A DNA stretch of 32,114 nucleotides from Chloroflexota bacterium (lineage in GTDB: Bacteria > Chloroflexota > UBA6077 > FW602-bin22 > JACPRP01), in assembly GCA_016189905.1 (NCBI GenBank), contig JACPRP010000052.1:1-32114 (forward strand). The letters are read 5' to 3'. A program made the translations under genes and the position numbers. Under the pieces are notes generated by a model that saw only the letters and a program-made list of their open reading frames with translations, was not told where the DNA came from and did not search any database. Shown here in pieces: positions 1 to 8,200 of this stretch (position 1 is its first letter; the number at the start of each line of letters is the position of its first letter).

Positions 1-117
1 GAAAAGGGCTATGACCCCCGGTTTCCTCTAGAAATCAGCGGAGAAAAAGTGTATCATAGTCATCAAGTAGCCTGCTTGCAAAAAGAGAAAGGGCTAACAG
101 GGGAGGAGGGGTATCAA

Positions 118-1197
118 GTGAGACTTACGCGAGCTTCTGCCGCCATCGTCACCGCTTTTCTGTTTTTCGGTCTTGTTTCCTCAGCATTCGCCGAGACGAC
201 TTACACGGTTCGTGGCGGCGATACAATGTGGGATATCGCCACACAGTTTGGAGTATCCGTTAGTGACCTATCTCGCGCGAACGGGATAGCTAATCCGGAT
301 CTAATATTTGTCGGCCAGAAGCTGAGAATGCCCGATGAGACCGGCACCGCCGCAAGCGCACCGTCTGCCAGCACCGAACAACAGAATAAGCCGCAGGCTA
401 CCGTTCGACCAACACCGCCATCAGCCGGTCCTGGCTCGATTCTTGCTAAGCAGCTAGTGATTAGTTATTACGGAAACCCATACACCGGCCAGATGGGCGT
501 ATTGGGCCGTTACGACGCAGACGCGATGGTGGCGAAACTGAAGCAACAGGCCGCGGAGTACGCCGCTCGGAGCGACCGTCCCGTCAAGCCTGCTCTCCAA
601 ATGGTCGCGATCGTCGCCCAAGCCGGTGCTGGCGCGGATGGGATGTATCGTGCGAAGATGCCTGATTCAGTCATCGACGAGTACGCGAAGCTCGCGGAGC
701 GCAATGATATGCTGTTTATCCTTGACCTGCAGGTGGGACGCAGCTCAGTTCAGAACGAGGTGAACTCCGTGCGGAAGTTCCTGGAGCGTCCATACGTACA
801 CCTCGCCCTCGACCCGGAGTTCGATATGGGACCCAGCCAGATGCCAGGCCAGCAGATCGGCAGCACAGATGCCAGGCACATCAACTGGGCGATCGACGAG
901 TTATCGAGCATCGTTGCGGCAAATAATCTGCCAACCAAAATCCTCATCGTTCACCAGTTTATGGAGAGCATGATAACCAATAAGACCGCGATTAAGACAG
1001 ACCCGAATGTCGACGTAGTAATCGATATGGATGGTTTCGGGGGACAGGCCGCCAAGATTTCAAAGTACAACTTCGTGCAATCGGTGCCGGTGCAGTTCGC
1101 TGGAATCAAGCTCTTCTATCGTGAGGATGTCGACCTTATGACTCCGGGCCAAGTGATGCAACTCAAGCCGATACCGGATATGGTAATCTACCAGTAA
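118..1197 (+). CDS. Secreted LysM-domain protein
   Basis: Predicted exported cell-wall protein of 359 residues. The frame is open from a GTG at 49, but a GTG at 118 sits 7 nt after a strong ribosome site (GGGGAGGAGGGG) and opens directly onto a signal peptide (basic MRLTR, hydrophobic core, A-F-A before ETTYTV), so I chose 118. A LysM peptidoglycan-binding module covers about residues 28-71 (VRGGDTMWDIA ... NPDLIFVGQKLRMP). A Ser/Pro/Thr linker follows. The C-terminal 250 residues have alternating beta/alpha patterning with acidic strand ends (LALDPEFDMG, VDVVIDMDGFGG), which suggests a TIM-barrel, glycosidase-like fold, but I do not recognise the family. The sortase gene follows after 18 nt, so the pair is probably one transcript. 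The function of the C-terminal domain is unknown. Confidence 0.85.
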   Translation: MRLTRASAAIVTAFLFFGLVSSAFAETTYTVRGGDTMWDIATQFGVSVSDLSRANGIANPDLIFVGQKLRMPDETGTAASAPSASTEQQNKPQATVRPTPPSAGPGSILAKQLVISYYGNPYTGQMGVLGRYDADAMVAKLKQQAAEYAARSDRPVKPALQMVAIVAQAGAGADGMYRAKMPDSVIDEYAKLAERNDMLFILDLQVGRSSVQNEVNSVRKFLERPYVHLALDPEFDMGPSQMPGQQIGSTDARHINWAIDELSSIVAANNLPTKILIVHQFMESMITNKTAIKTDPNVDVVIDMDGFGGQAAKISKYNFVQSVPVQFAGIKLFYREDVDLMTPGQVMQLKPIPDMVIYQ

Positions 1198-1215
1198 GCA
1201 AGCGGGAAGGCGACC

Positions 1216-2022
1216 GTGAGGGGAAAGAGTTTTCATCGGCTACGCTCGATCTCGGCCGCCATCGGGCTCGGATTGATGGTGTTAGGTATCGTGACCCTCC
1301 TGGCGGTTGGAGCGCTCTACGCCTACGGTGAGTACGAGCGCTTTCGTTTCGAGCAAGGGCTCGGCAACATCCCTCAGCTTGAAGTGGCGTCCGACACCCA
1401 GCGGGCGTTCGCCGACGCAGGGGTTGACGCCGTGGAACAACCAGAACCGCCGCCACCTGTGATCGCTCCATCTGAGATCGCTCCATCTGAGAACGAACCC
1501 ACGGAGCACGGCGAGGTGGTCGATCTCCCCGAGCCCACACCTACCAGCCCCAAGCCGACCCCGACTCCGACCCCGATTCCGACGCCTGCCCCCCCTGCCG
1601 AGCGCATTGTCATATCAAAGATACGCGTCAACTCGGTGATAACCGAATCCAAGATAGAAAATGGCGAATGGCGAGTCCCTAAGTTCGTGGCAGGGCATCT
1701 GGAAGGAACGGCGAATCCAGGTGAGAGCGGCAATGTGGTGCTCTCTGGCCACGTGGAGAGCATCGCCAGCGGGAACGTGTTCGCCAGGTTGGGCGAACTG
1801 GAGCCTGGTGATGAGATCACACTGTTCGCAGGTGGCAAGGAGCTTCCTTACCAGGTCAGCGGCAAGAAGGTGGTGGAGAACACCGACCTGAGCGTTATCC
1901 GTCCTACCAAGGAAGAGACGCTGACGCTTATCACCTGCACTGGCACTTTCAACGTCGTGACGCGCGATTACAGCCACCGTCTCATCATTATAGCCACCCC
2001 GAGCGAATCAACAACGCAATGA
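1216..2022 (+). CDS. Sortase (class D/E-like transpeptidase)
   Basis: Membrane-anchored cysteine transpeptidase, expected to cleave sorting signals of surface proteins and attach or link them outside the cell. It starts with GTG after GGGAAGG and is 268 residues long. There is one transmembrane segment at about 12-36. A long Pro/Glu/Thr spacer (about 75-128, with repeated TPTP units) is followed by the sortase domain from about 129 to the end. The catalytic triad is visible: His179 in LSGHVES, Cys241 in LITCTG and Arg255 in YSHRLIII. The TLITCTG motif is typical of class D/E/F enzymes. No LPXTG-type substrate is encoded in this window, and the upstream LysM protein has no C-terminal sorting signal, so the substrate lies elsewhere. 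Confidence 0.9.
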   Translation: MRGKSFHRLRSISAAIGLGLMVLGIVTLLAVGALYAYGEYERFRFEQGLGNIPQLEVASDTQRAFADAGVDAVEQPEPPPPVIAPSEIAPSENEPTEHGEVVDLPEPTPTSPKPTPTPTPIPTPAPPAERIVISKIRVNSVITESKIENGEWRVPKFVAGHLEGTANPGESGNVVLSGHVESIASGNVFARLGELEPGDEITLFAGGKELPYQVSGKKVVENTDLSVIRPTKEETLTLITCTGTFNVVTRDYSHRLIIIATPSESTTQ

Positions 2023-2089
2023 AGTCACGATCAGGGATCGTTCATATAACGAGATAGATGATATGATAACAGTGTCTATGGCGGTCCCG

Positions 2090-2110
2090 GGGGCGAGCGC
2101 CGCTCGCCCC
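2090..2110. terminator. GC hairpin after the sortase gene
   Basis: A perfect inverted repeat (GGGGCGAGCG / CGCTCGCCCC) around a one-base centre, effectively a 9 bp stem with a 3 nt loop. It lies 68 nt past the sortase stop. There is no T-run, so it may be a transcript-stabilising hairpin or a weak terminator. Confidence 0.4.
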
Positions 2111-2240
2111 GCAAATTGTGACCATGTCCCTGAACGATATCCTTCTTCAACCTCGCTGGTACGGCTCTTGCGGCAGTGTTGTGTAGCCTAATTTGAGGCA
2201 AGAGAAGCTGACGCCAAACAGCATTCGTGGGAGCAAAGAT

Positions 2241-3452
2241 TTGCCTATCAGGCGGGCAGCGAACAGCCAGCAGGGCAAGGTCGTGGACCAGCAACGCATC
2301 GACATCGTCCTTCAACAAATGGATATCGCGGCCATCGACGTGCTTGTGTGCCGCCTGCCGCAGAACGTTCTTATGCTAGCAGGCCAATGGCCGGCGGATG
2401 GCAATTCTATCGTCGTTTTCCCGCGCATGGGCGACCCGGTGCTTCTCATCGAAGCGGAAGAGTCCTTCTTCACTCGTGAGAGCTGGATACAGGATGTCAG
2501 AACGTTTGACGTGCCACCTGGGGGCGCAACGGAAGACGCAATCGGGCCGCTTATGAAAGATATCGCCCGAGAGAAGGGAATGCAAAATCTGGTGGTCGGC
2601 TATGAAGGAACACTCGAAGACGTCAGTTGTCCGCACTCGCTCGCCAGCGCGCCAGGCGCCGCTACTTATCTAATGCTCCACACAGCCTTTCCCGACGGCG
2701 ATTTCCACGATGCCACGGGCATGCTGGATGCGGCGCAAATGGTAAAGACGCCTCGCGAGATCGCATCGATAAGAATCGCGACAGAAATCGCAGAGTTAGG
2801 CCTCGCCGCGGCCAGAAGAAACGTTCTTCCCGGCGTCCGCGAATCGGAGATCGAGAGCACCGTGCACCGCGAAGTCCTGGCAAGCGGGATAGGATTCAAG
2901 GGGGCAAGCGACGTCCAGGTCTACGCCAGGGCGATCTCGGGAGCGCGGTCATCGGAAGCCTATCGACGGCTTGTTGCAACCGACAACAGAGAAATCGGTC
3001 GGGGAGATGCCGTTCTGGTCGAGATCGACGTTTGCGCTGACGGATTCTGGTCCAGATTATCCAGAACATTCGCCGCTGGCTCACCCTCATCGAAGATCCA
3101 CGAGGTATACGACGCTTGCGTCGATGCCCAGCGCAAAGCGGCAGAGATGATTGCCGATGGCGTGAAGGCCGGCCAGGTTGACGTGGTGGTGCGCGACTAC
3201 ATCACCAAACGAGGATACGGCGAGGCTTTGAAGGGCTGGATCGGGCACGGCATCGGATTCAACGTGTCGCCAAAATCGCGACCACGCTTCTACGCAGGCT
3301 CGCAGGACGTGCTGCGACCATACATGGTCCACACTCTGGAACTTGGGCTCTTCGTCCAATCGCTTGGCGGCGTCAAGGTTGGCGACGTAGTGGTTGACCT
3401 GGGGCACGGCGTCGAGTTCATCTCAACCGGGGCTCACGGGGGCAAGATTTGA
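2241..3452 (+). CDS. Divergent M24 (creatinase/prolidase-fold) protein
   Basis: Looks like an Xaa-Pro peptidase-family protein: a creatinase N-terminal domain (about 15-140) followed by a pita-bread M24 domain. The frame is open from a TTG at 2193; I prefer the TTG at 2241 because GGGAG lies 7 nt upstream, and a GTG at 2283 is also possible. The M24 landmarks are present but altered. The first metal-ligand strand reads EIDVCADGFWSRLSRTF, where the usual second Asp of the SD motif is Arg. GHGIGF keeps its His. TLELGLF keeps one Glu. The final motif reads GVKVGDVVV, where GVRxED(T/N) is usual, so the last Glu is Gly. Two of the five metal ligands therefore appear to be lost, and the protein may not be a peptidase. 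It ends 45 nt before the HU stop, with a shared terminator between them. Confidence 0.75.
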   Translation: MPIRRAANSQQGKVVDQQRIDIVLQQMDIAAIDVLVCRLPQNVLMLAGQWPADGNSIVVFPRMGDPVLLIEAEESFFTRESWIQDVRTFDVPPGGATEDAIGPLMKDIAREKGMQNLVVGYEGTLEDVSCPHSLASAPGAATYLMLHTAFPDGDFHDATGMLDAAQMVKTPREIASIRIATEIAELGLAAARRNVLPGVRESEIESTVHREVLASGIGFKGASDVQVYARAISGARSSEAYRRLVATDNREIGRGDAVLVEIDVCADGFWSRLSRTFAAGSPSSKIHEVYDACVDAQRKAAEMIADGVKAGQVDVVVRDYITKRGYGEALKGWIGHGIGFNVSPKSRPRFYAGSQDVLRPYMVHTLELGLFVQSLGGVKVGDVVVDLGHGVEFISTGAHGGKI

Positions 3453-3480
3453 ACAGCCTCCCTGCATTCGGGAGGCTGTT
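3452..3480. terminator. Bidirectional terminator between M24 gene and HU gene
   Basis: An 11 bp perfect stem (AACAGCCTCCC / GGGAGGCTGTT) with a 7 nt loop lies exactly between two convergent genes. It is flanked by A/T residues on both sides and could serve both strands. Confidence 0.75.
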
Positions 3481-3497
3481 CTTGCTGGGTTCAGGTA

Positions 3498-3794
3498 CTA
3501 TGCAGCCTTACGTTTCTGTCCACGAACAGCCTCGGTCAATTGTGTGCCTGGGCTAAACGTTGGCCGTCGCTGGGCCGGCACCTTGATCATCTCGCCGGTG
3601 CGCGGGTTCCTCGCGGTCCTCGCCGCTCGTTCTGCAGCTTTGAACGAACCGAAGCCCATGATTCGGACCTCGTCACCTCGACTTAGCGTCTCAGTTATGG
3701 AGTCGAAAACCGCGTTGACGACTTCATTGGCCTTGCTCTGCGTGATCTTACCCTTCTCAGCGACCATCCTCGCCAAATCGCTCTTAGAAACCAC
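3498..3794 (-). CDS. HU-family DNA-binding protein
   Basis: Histone-like nucleoid protein that bends and compacts DNA as a dimer; 98 residues, normal for HU. The start is the GTG at 3794, 8 nt after GAGGAGG; the frame is open further upstream, but that stretch has no HU similarity. The N-terminal helices (VSKSDLARMVAEKGKITQ) lead into GDEVRIMGFGSFKAAERAART and then the beta-arm with the family signature RNPRTGEMIKVPAQ and PTFSPG. It is downstream of the VanW-family gene on the same strand with a 133 nt gap, so it may have its own promoter, but I saw no clear one. Confidence 0.93.
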   Translation of the reverse strand: MVSKSDLARMVAEKGKITQSKANEVVNAVFDSITETLSRGDEVRIMGFGSFKAAERAARTARNPRTGEMIKVPAQRRPTFSPGTQLTEAVRGQKRKAA

Positions 3795-3927
3795 GGCATC
3801 TGCCTCCTCTCGTATTGGATCCGGCTCGCTTTGCGCTAACCGCTCATCAGACTGAGTGCAGCAATTATCGTGCCTGCGACGCAACTCTGCTTTGCCGAAT
3901 CCACGAAGGAAAGCACCGCGCTATCAT

Positions 3928-5889
3928 CTATCGCTGCCCTGTTGTTGGCTGGACGGCTTGCGACTGTTGCTGCTGCCCCTGCTGAGATGGCTGCTGTCCT
4001 GATTGCTGGCCTGATTGCTGAGATGCAGGCCGCACGGGGACCGGCTTGGTGCCGACGCGGATAACGTTGCGCGAAGGGCGAAAAACGCTGATGAGACGCA
4101 GCGTCCGGACATCGCTGCCGTCGGTCACGGTGCGCACTATGGTCGATTTGAAGCCATCGTGGGCCTCTTCGACCCAGAGGCTCCAGCCGACGGGCTGCGT
4201 CGGGTCCTCCTCTTTCACAGTCTCTGTCGACGCCTTGACCTCGTCTTCGATGAATGGAGGATCTACTTTCACAATCCACGTCGGCTTTTGACCGTAAAGG
4301 GAGAAGGTGACGTTCTTGCCATCAGTCCTGGTTTGAATCAGAATCGGAGAGGAAGTGTTGTTCTTGAACTTAAGATCGACGTATGGAGCGTCGACGGTGG
4401 AATCTAGCCCTGTAAGGCCCTTCGGAGGAACCCCATAGCGCGGAATCCAATAGAGGTGCCAGTAGCGCTCCTCGATCTGATAACCTGCCCAGAAGATGGC
4501 CTGAAACAGCGTCGTCGACACCTGGCAGATGCCGCCCGCCTCTGAGGGCACAGTCTGCATATTGCCTTCCCGCAGAATGATTCCCCAGGCAGTTCGGAAT
4601 CCTGCCTCAATCGTCGCGGAGCCAAGCTCCTCGTTGAAAGAGAAAATCTCTCCCGGACTGACGACCACACCGTGGAGGCGTTTGGCAGCCAACTCCACGT
4701 TGTGCAACCGCTCAGGAATTGAGCCGGCGTAAGAGGTGGTCGCCTCCTCTATCTTATCCTTGAAAACTGCCGCGAGCGTGCCCGCATCCTCGGCCGAGAC
4801 CGATGGCTTGATGGTATCAACCGGCAATGTCACGGTCCGCTGATCGGTCGCAACCTGGCTTTTGACCGCTTCGACCGCCGCGCCGACATCGACTTTGAGA
4901 CCGTCCTCGCTATCTCGAATCACGGTCAGCTTCGCACGGCTGTAATCGAAGCGAGCGTTCATAGGCTTTCTATCGATCTCCACGGCGACTTTATTGATGA
5001 AGGCTTTGAGCTTCTCATCATCGAGCGATGGGACGAGCTTTGCCTTGCCAAAGCCATCATCTTGCTGTGCGAAAGTGATCATGGCCTGGATTTCTTTGCG
5101 CTCTATCGGCCAGTTGCGGTCGTCGTAGCTCAACACCAGCGGCGCAGCAAGCATCTTCTCGGCAGTAGCCTTGGGTTCCTGTGCGCTGGCATCGACGATT
5201 TTGGGCCGGGTTTCATCCACCACGAGATTCACGGACAACGCGGAGATCGCGACGAAAGCCTGTTCGATGGCGTTCGCGGTCGCGGTGTCATTTAGTTTTC
5301 GTCCCGCCTGTGATGGCGAGATGCGCACCTGGAGGTCCGGCTGGACGATGACCCGCGCATCCAGGGTAGGCTGATCGATCTGTCGCGCCAGCCTCGACAA
5401 GAAGGAGCCCCTCTGTCCTTGGTCCCAGATGGCAAATGGCTGGACCTCCACACCTGCGCGCCAAATGACTAGCTGTGCCCCCATACGGTCGGAGAGTCCG
5501 CCCTTGCGGCCAAGCTCGTAAGCCTCATTCACGATCTTATCGACATCGAAGCGAAGTCCTAATTCGGCAGGCGTAGCCTTCCATTCTTTCCCGCCATACT
5601 GAAGAGACATCGGGGTGCCAGCATAACGAGTCGCCTGCGCCATCAGGCGGGCTTGTGCCTCGGCTTTAGTGTCGCCTCCCAGATCGACCCCCATGGCGGT
5701 CACTCCAAGATAGACCCGATCGGCGTAAACAAACTGGTACATAAGCACGGCCGCGATTACCAGCAGGAAGGCAACTCCAGCGGCCAGACCAGCTATGAAC
5801 AATATCTCTTTGCGGAGCCCAGATTCCAAGGCGACATCGCGACCGGTGAACCGGCGTCTAAAAGCCGACACCTGTTTCAACTCCCCCAT
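3928..5889 (-). CDS. VanW-family membrane-anchored cell-wall protein
   Basis: A 653-residue protein of the YoaR/VanW type. Order: a short basic cytoplasmic start; one transmembrane helix (about 30-55); two YoaR-like putative peptidoglycan-binding regions (about 60-400), each with a Tyr/Asp-rich beta pattern; a VanW domain (about 400-530) with the conserved GGICQVSTTLFQA; a G5-like beta segment (about 565-625); and a Gln/Ser-rich low-complexity tail encoded by short repeated units. The start is the ATG at 5889 after AGGGGTGA. The role of VanW domains is still unclear; these proteins sit at the cell surface and are linked to wall modification and glycopeptide response. A divergent promoter region lies upstream, shared with the prfA leader. 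Confidence 0.88.
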   Translation of the reverse strand: MGELKQVSAFRRRFTGRDVALESGLRKEILFIAGLAAGVAFLLVIAAVLMYQFVYADRVYLGVTAMGVDLGGDTKAEAQARLMAQATRYAGTPMSLQYGGKEWKATPAELGLRFDVDKIVNEAYELGRKGGLSDRMGAQLVIWRAGVEVQPFAIWDQGQRGSFLSRLARQIDQPTLDARVIVQPDLQVRISPSQAGRKLNDTATANAIEQAFVAISALSVNLVVDETRPKIVDASAQEPKATAEKMLAAPLVLSYDDRNWPIERKEIQAMITFAQQDDGFGKAKLVPSLDDEKLKAFINKVAVEIDRKPMNARFDYSRAKLTVIRDSEDGLKVDVGAAVEAVKSQVATDQRTVTLPVDTIKPSVSAEDAGTLAAVFKDKIEEATTSYAGSIPERLHNVELAAKRLHGVVVSPGEIFSFNEELGSATIEAGFRTAWGIILREGNMQTVPSEAGGICQVSTTLFQAIFWAGYQIEERYWHLYWIPRYGVPPKGLTGLDSTVDAPYVDLKFKNNTSSPILIQTRTDGKNVTFSLYGQKPTWIVKVDPPFIEDEVKASTETVKEEDPTQPVGWSLWVEEAHDGFKSTIVRTVTDGSDVRTLRLISVFRPSRNVIRVGTKPVPVRPASQQSGQQSGQQPSQQGQQQQSQAVQPTTGQR

Positions 5890-5938
5890 ACGTCACCCCT
5901 AGCATCACTCTGCGACCACCTTAGTTCATCCTCGCCTT

Positions 5939-5965
5939 TTTGTCAAGGCTGTTAGCCTTGACAAA
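5939..5965. promoter_or_regulatory. Inverted repeat with TTGACA on both strands
   Basis: A perfect 12 bp inverted repeat (TTTGTCAAGGCT / AGCCTTGACAAA) around 3 nt lies between the divergent VanW and prfA transcripts. Each arm carries TTGACA. On the minus strand this could be the -35 of the VanW promoter (weak TAAGGT 17 nt downstream at 5923-5918). It may equally be an operator for a dimeric regulator. Confidence 0.4.
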
Positions 5966-6012
5966 GGTCCGCTACCTGTCGAACCGCGTATGTGCTCGCT
6001 ATCGTAAAGATA

Positions 6013-6021
6013 TGCTATAAT
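6013..6021 (+). promoter_or_regulatory. Extended -10 promoter of the prfA leader
   Basis: TGCTATAAT: a perfect TATAAT at 6016-6021 with the TGn extension. No good -35 is visible (TGCTCG at 5993-5998), as is usual for extended -10 promoters. Predicted transcription start is about 6028, right at the base of the structured leader. Confidence 0.7.
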
Positions 6022-6029
6022 TGCATTGC

Positions 6030-6179
6030 ACGGTAGCCCGCTACCGAGGAGATAGGGCTTGCGCATTCTCTGCGCCGCTCCCTCGGCCCATGGGTTTCAG
6101 GATGGGGTTTGACCGCTGCCTGGGCCAGGGCTTATGGAGAAAGCACGAGCCTTGCCAAAGAATGAGGCGGGCTATCCGT
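6030..6179 (+). ncRNA. Structured 5' leader upstream of prfA
   Basis: About 150 nt of non-coding leader with several nested complementary segments. A closing stem pairs 6032-6041 (GGTAGCCCGC) with 6167-6177 (GCGGGCTATCC), ten pairs and one bulge. Inside lie 6044-6051 with 6078-6086 (CCGAGGAG / CTCCCTCGG), capped by 6061-6065 with 6071-6075 (GCGCA / TGCGC); 6087-6091 with 6102-6106 (CCCAT / ATGGG); and 6123-6132 with 6148-6156 (GGCCAGGGCT / AGCCTTGCC). The 5' strand of the closing stem can instead form a local hairpin, GGTAG-CCCG-CTACC (6032-6045). It does not match the SRP, 6S, tmRNA or common riboswitch cores that I know. It is either a cis-regulator of the prfA operon or a separate small RNA. 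Confidence 0.5.
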
Positions 6180-6201
6180 TTGTTTAAAGAGGGTGATAAT
6201 C

Positions 6202-7281
6202 GTGATAAGCGTGATCGATAGAATCGCGACAATTGAAAAGAGATACGACGAGCTAACCGAGCTGATGGCGCAGCCCGAAGTGATCGGCGATCCTTCGCTG
6301 CTCCAAAAGTATGGGAAGGAGCAGTCAGAGATCGAAGAGCTTGTCAGCGCGTACCGCGAGTACAAGGCCACGACCAGGGCGCTCGATGAGACCCGTCAAA
6401 TGCTCGACGAGGGGCTGGAACCGGAGCTCGAAGAAATGGCCAAGGAAGAGCTGACGACGTTGCGCGAGCGCCAGGCGAAGTTACTCGATAAGATAAAGAC
6501 TCTCCTGCTACCGAAGGACCCGAATGACGAGAAAGACGTCATCGTCGAGATTCGCGCCGGTGCGGGGGGTGAGGAGGCAGCTCTTTTTGCCGCCGACCTG
6601 TTCCGTATGTATACCCGCTACGCCGAGCGGCGTGGGTGGCGCTCAGAGGTCATGAGCTCGAACGGCACTGGCATCGGTGGCTTCAAGGAGATCATCTTTG
6701 AAATAAAGGGGCGGGCCGCGTACTCACGACTGAAGTTCGAGAGCGGGGTTCACCGCGTGCAGCGTATCCCTGCGACGGAGGCTGGCGGCCGCATACATAC
6801 CTCCACGGCGACAGTGGCAGTGCTGCCCGAAGTGGAGGAGGTCGACGTACAAATCAACCCCGACGATCTGAAAATCGATACGTTTTGCTCGGGCGGCGCA
6901 GGCGGCCAGAATGTGAACAAGGTCTCCACCGCCGTGCGCATCACCCACATTCCCACTGGTATGGTCGTCACCTGTCAGGACGAGCGCTCGCAGTTGAAGA
7001 ACAAGGTCAAGGCGCTGGCAGTGCTGCGTGCCAGGCTGTACGATATCGAGCAGCGAAAGCGCGACGAGCAGGTCGAACAGACGCGACGATCGCAGGTTGG
7101 CAGCGGCGACCGCAGCGAGAAGATTCGTACCTATAACTTTCCACAGGATCGCGTTACGGACCATCGCATCGGGGCAACGATACACCGTATTCCGAGCATT
7201 CTCGACGGCGAAATCGACGACCTTATCGAGGCGCTTATCACGGCCCACCAGGCCGAGCAGCACATGGCCTCGGTCGCTTGA
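6202..7281 (+). CDS. prfA: Peptide chain release factor 1
   Basis: Release factor that recognises UAA and UAG in the ribosomal A site and triggers peptide release. It is about 359 residues, normal for RF1. The N-terminal helical domain is followed by the codon-reading motif PAT (in [15 protein letters not shown]), which marks RF1 rather than RF2, and by the catalytic GGQ ([13 protein letters not shown]), whose Gln is methylated by PrmC, the next gene. Three in-frame GTG codons compete (6193, 6202, 6211). I prefer 6202 because AAAGAGGG ends 9 nt before it. First gene of a four-gene operon; the stop lies 17 nt before prmC. Confidence 0.95.
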   Translation: MISVIDRIATIEKRYDELTELMAQPEVIGDPSLLQKYGKEQSEIEELVSAYREYKATTRALDETRQMLDEGLEPELEEMAKEELTTLRERQAKLLDKIKTLLLPKDPNDEKDVIVEIRAGAGGEEAALFAADLFRMYTRYAERRGWRSEVMSSNGTGIGGFKEIIFEIKGRAAYSRLKFESGVHRVQRIPATEAGGRIHTSTATVAVLPEVEEVDVQINPDDLKIDTFCSGGAGGQNVNKVSTAVRITHIPTGMVVTCQDERSQLKNKVKALAVLRARLYDIEQRKRDEQVEQTRRSQVGSGDRSEKIRTYNFPQDRVTDHRIGATIHRIPSILDGEIDDLIEALITAHQAEQHMASVA

Positions 7282-7298
7282 TCCGTCGGAGGACGCGT

Positions 7299-8183
7299 AT
7301 GAGCCACGCGGTGGAAACCCGCAGGAATTTGAAATCGGCGCTCCAGGCTGCAACCAGCGCCCTGGCCACCATCGAAGACGCCGAATCCGCGCGCCTTGAG
7401 GCCGAGGTTCTCCTTTGTCACGAGCTACGGCTAACGCGCGCTCAACTCTACGCACGGCTGGAGGCGGCATTCACAGAGCAACAGGAGCAAGCCTACACGA
7501 TGCTGATCGAGCGTCGCTTGGGCCATGAGCCCGTGGCCTACATAACTCGACACAAAGAGTTCTTCGGGCTCGATTTCTACGTAAACCCGCGCACTTTGAT
7601 ACCCCGGCCCGAGACCGAGCTGCTGGTCGAGAAGGTTCTATCCTGGACAGATGAGCACCGCACACCGCCCGGTGGCTGGAGGATCGCCGATATCGGCACC
7701 GGTAGTGGCGCCATCGCCATCAGCCTGGCTTTGAGGCTTCCTCAAGCGACGGTTACGGCGATCGATGCATCGTACGAGGCATTGCTCGTTGCCAGGGAAA
7801 ACTGCGAGCGATATGGGGTGCACGGAAGGGTATCGCTGGCGCAGGCGGATCTGGTCACGTCGATTTCCACGGTGTGCCACATCGTCGTCGCCAACCTCCC
7901 GTACGTAACTAGAACAGAGCTGCTCGCACTGAGCCCTGATATTCGCGGATACGAGCCACTGATGGCCCTTGATGGGGGAGACGATGGCCTCGATCTGTAT
8001 CGTCGTCTCGTCGCCGAGGTTGCGGGCATCCTCGCTACCCCAGGGCTCCTCGCCGTCGAAATCGGCGCCAGCCAGGGCGAAGCGATGCTGAACCTCGCGC
8101 GCCATGCCTTTCCCGAAGCCGTGATCGAACTGACGCCGGATTATGCCGGTCTGGACCGAATGGTTACAGTCAGTAGCGAATAA
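7299..8183 (+). CDS. prmC: Release factor glutamine methyltransferase
   Basis: SAM-dependent enzyme that methylates the Gln of the GGQ motif in release factors; 294 residues. ATG at 7299 follows CGGAGGA by 5 nt. The helical N-terminal domain recognises the release factor. The Rossmann domain shows motif I IADIGTGSGAIAISLAL (about 125-140) and the substrate-binding loop VANLPYVTR. The family consensus is NPPY; NLPY is an accepted variant. The usual RGYEP stretch follows. It lies directly downstream of its substrate gene prfA, the standard prfA-prmC coupling. Confidence 0.95.
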   Translation: MSHAVETRRNLKSALQAATSALATIEDAESARLEAEVLLCHELRLTRAQLYARLEAAFTEQQEQAYTMLIERRLGHEPVAYITRHKEFFGLDFYVNPRTLIPRPETELLVEKVLSWTDEHRTPPGGWRIADIGTGSGAIAISLALRLPQATVTAIDASYEALLVARENCERYGVHGRVSLAQADLVTSISTVCHIVVANLPYVTRTELLALSPDIRGYEPLMALDGGDDGLDLYRRLVAEVAGILATPGLLAVEIGASQGEAMLNLARHAFPEAVIELTPDYAGLDRMVTVSSE

Positions 8184-8200
8184 GATCCTGAGGTGGTGTG

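Noticed and set aside
6030-6179. Identity of the prfA leader as SRP RNA, 6S RNA or a known riboswitch
   Set aside because: The GGAAGCAGCC loop of SRP RNA, the long single hairpin of 6S RNA and the usual riboswitch core motifs are absent, so it is left unclassified.
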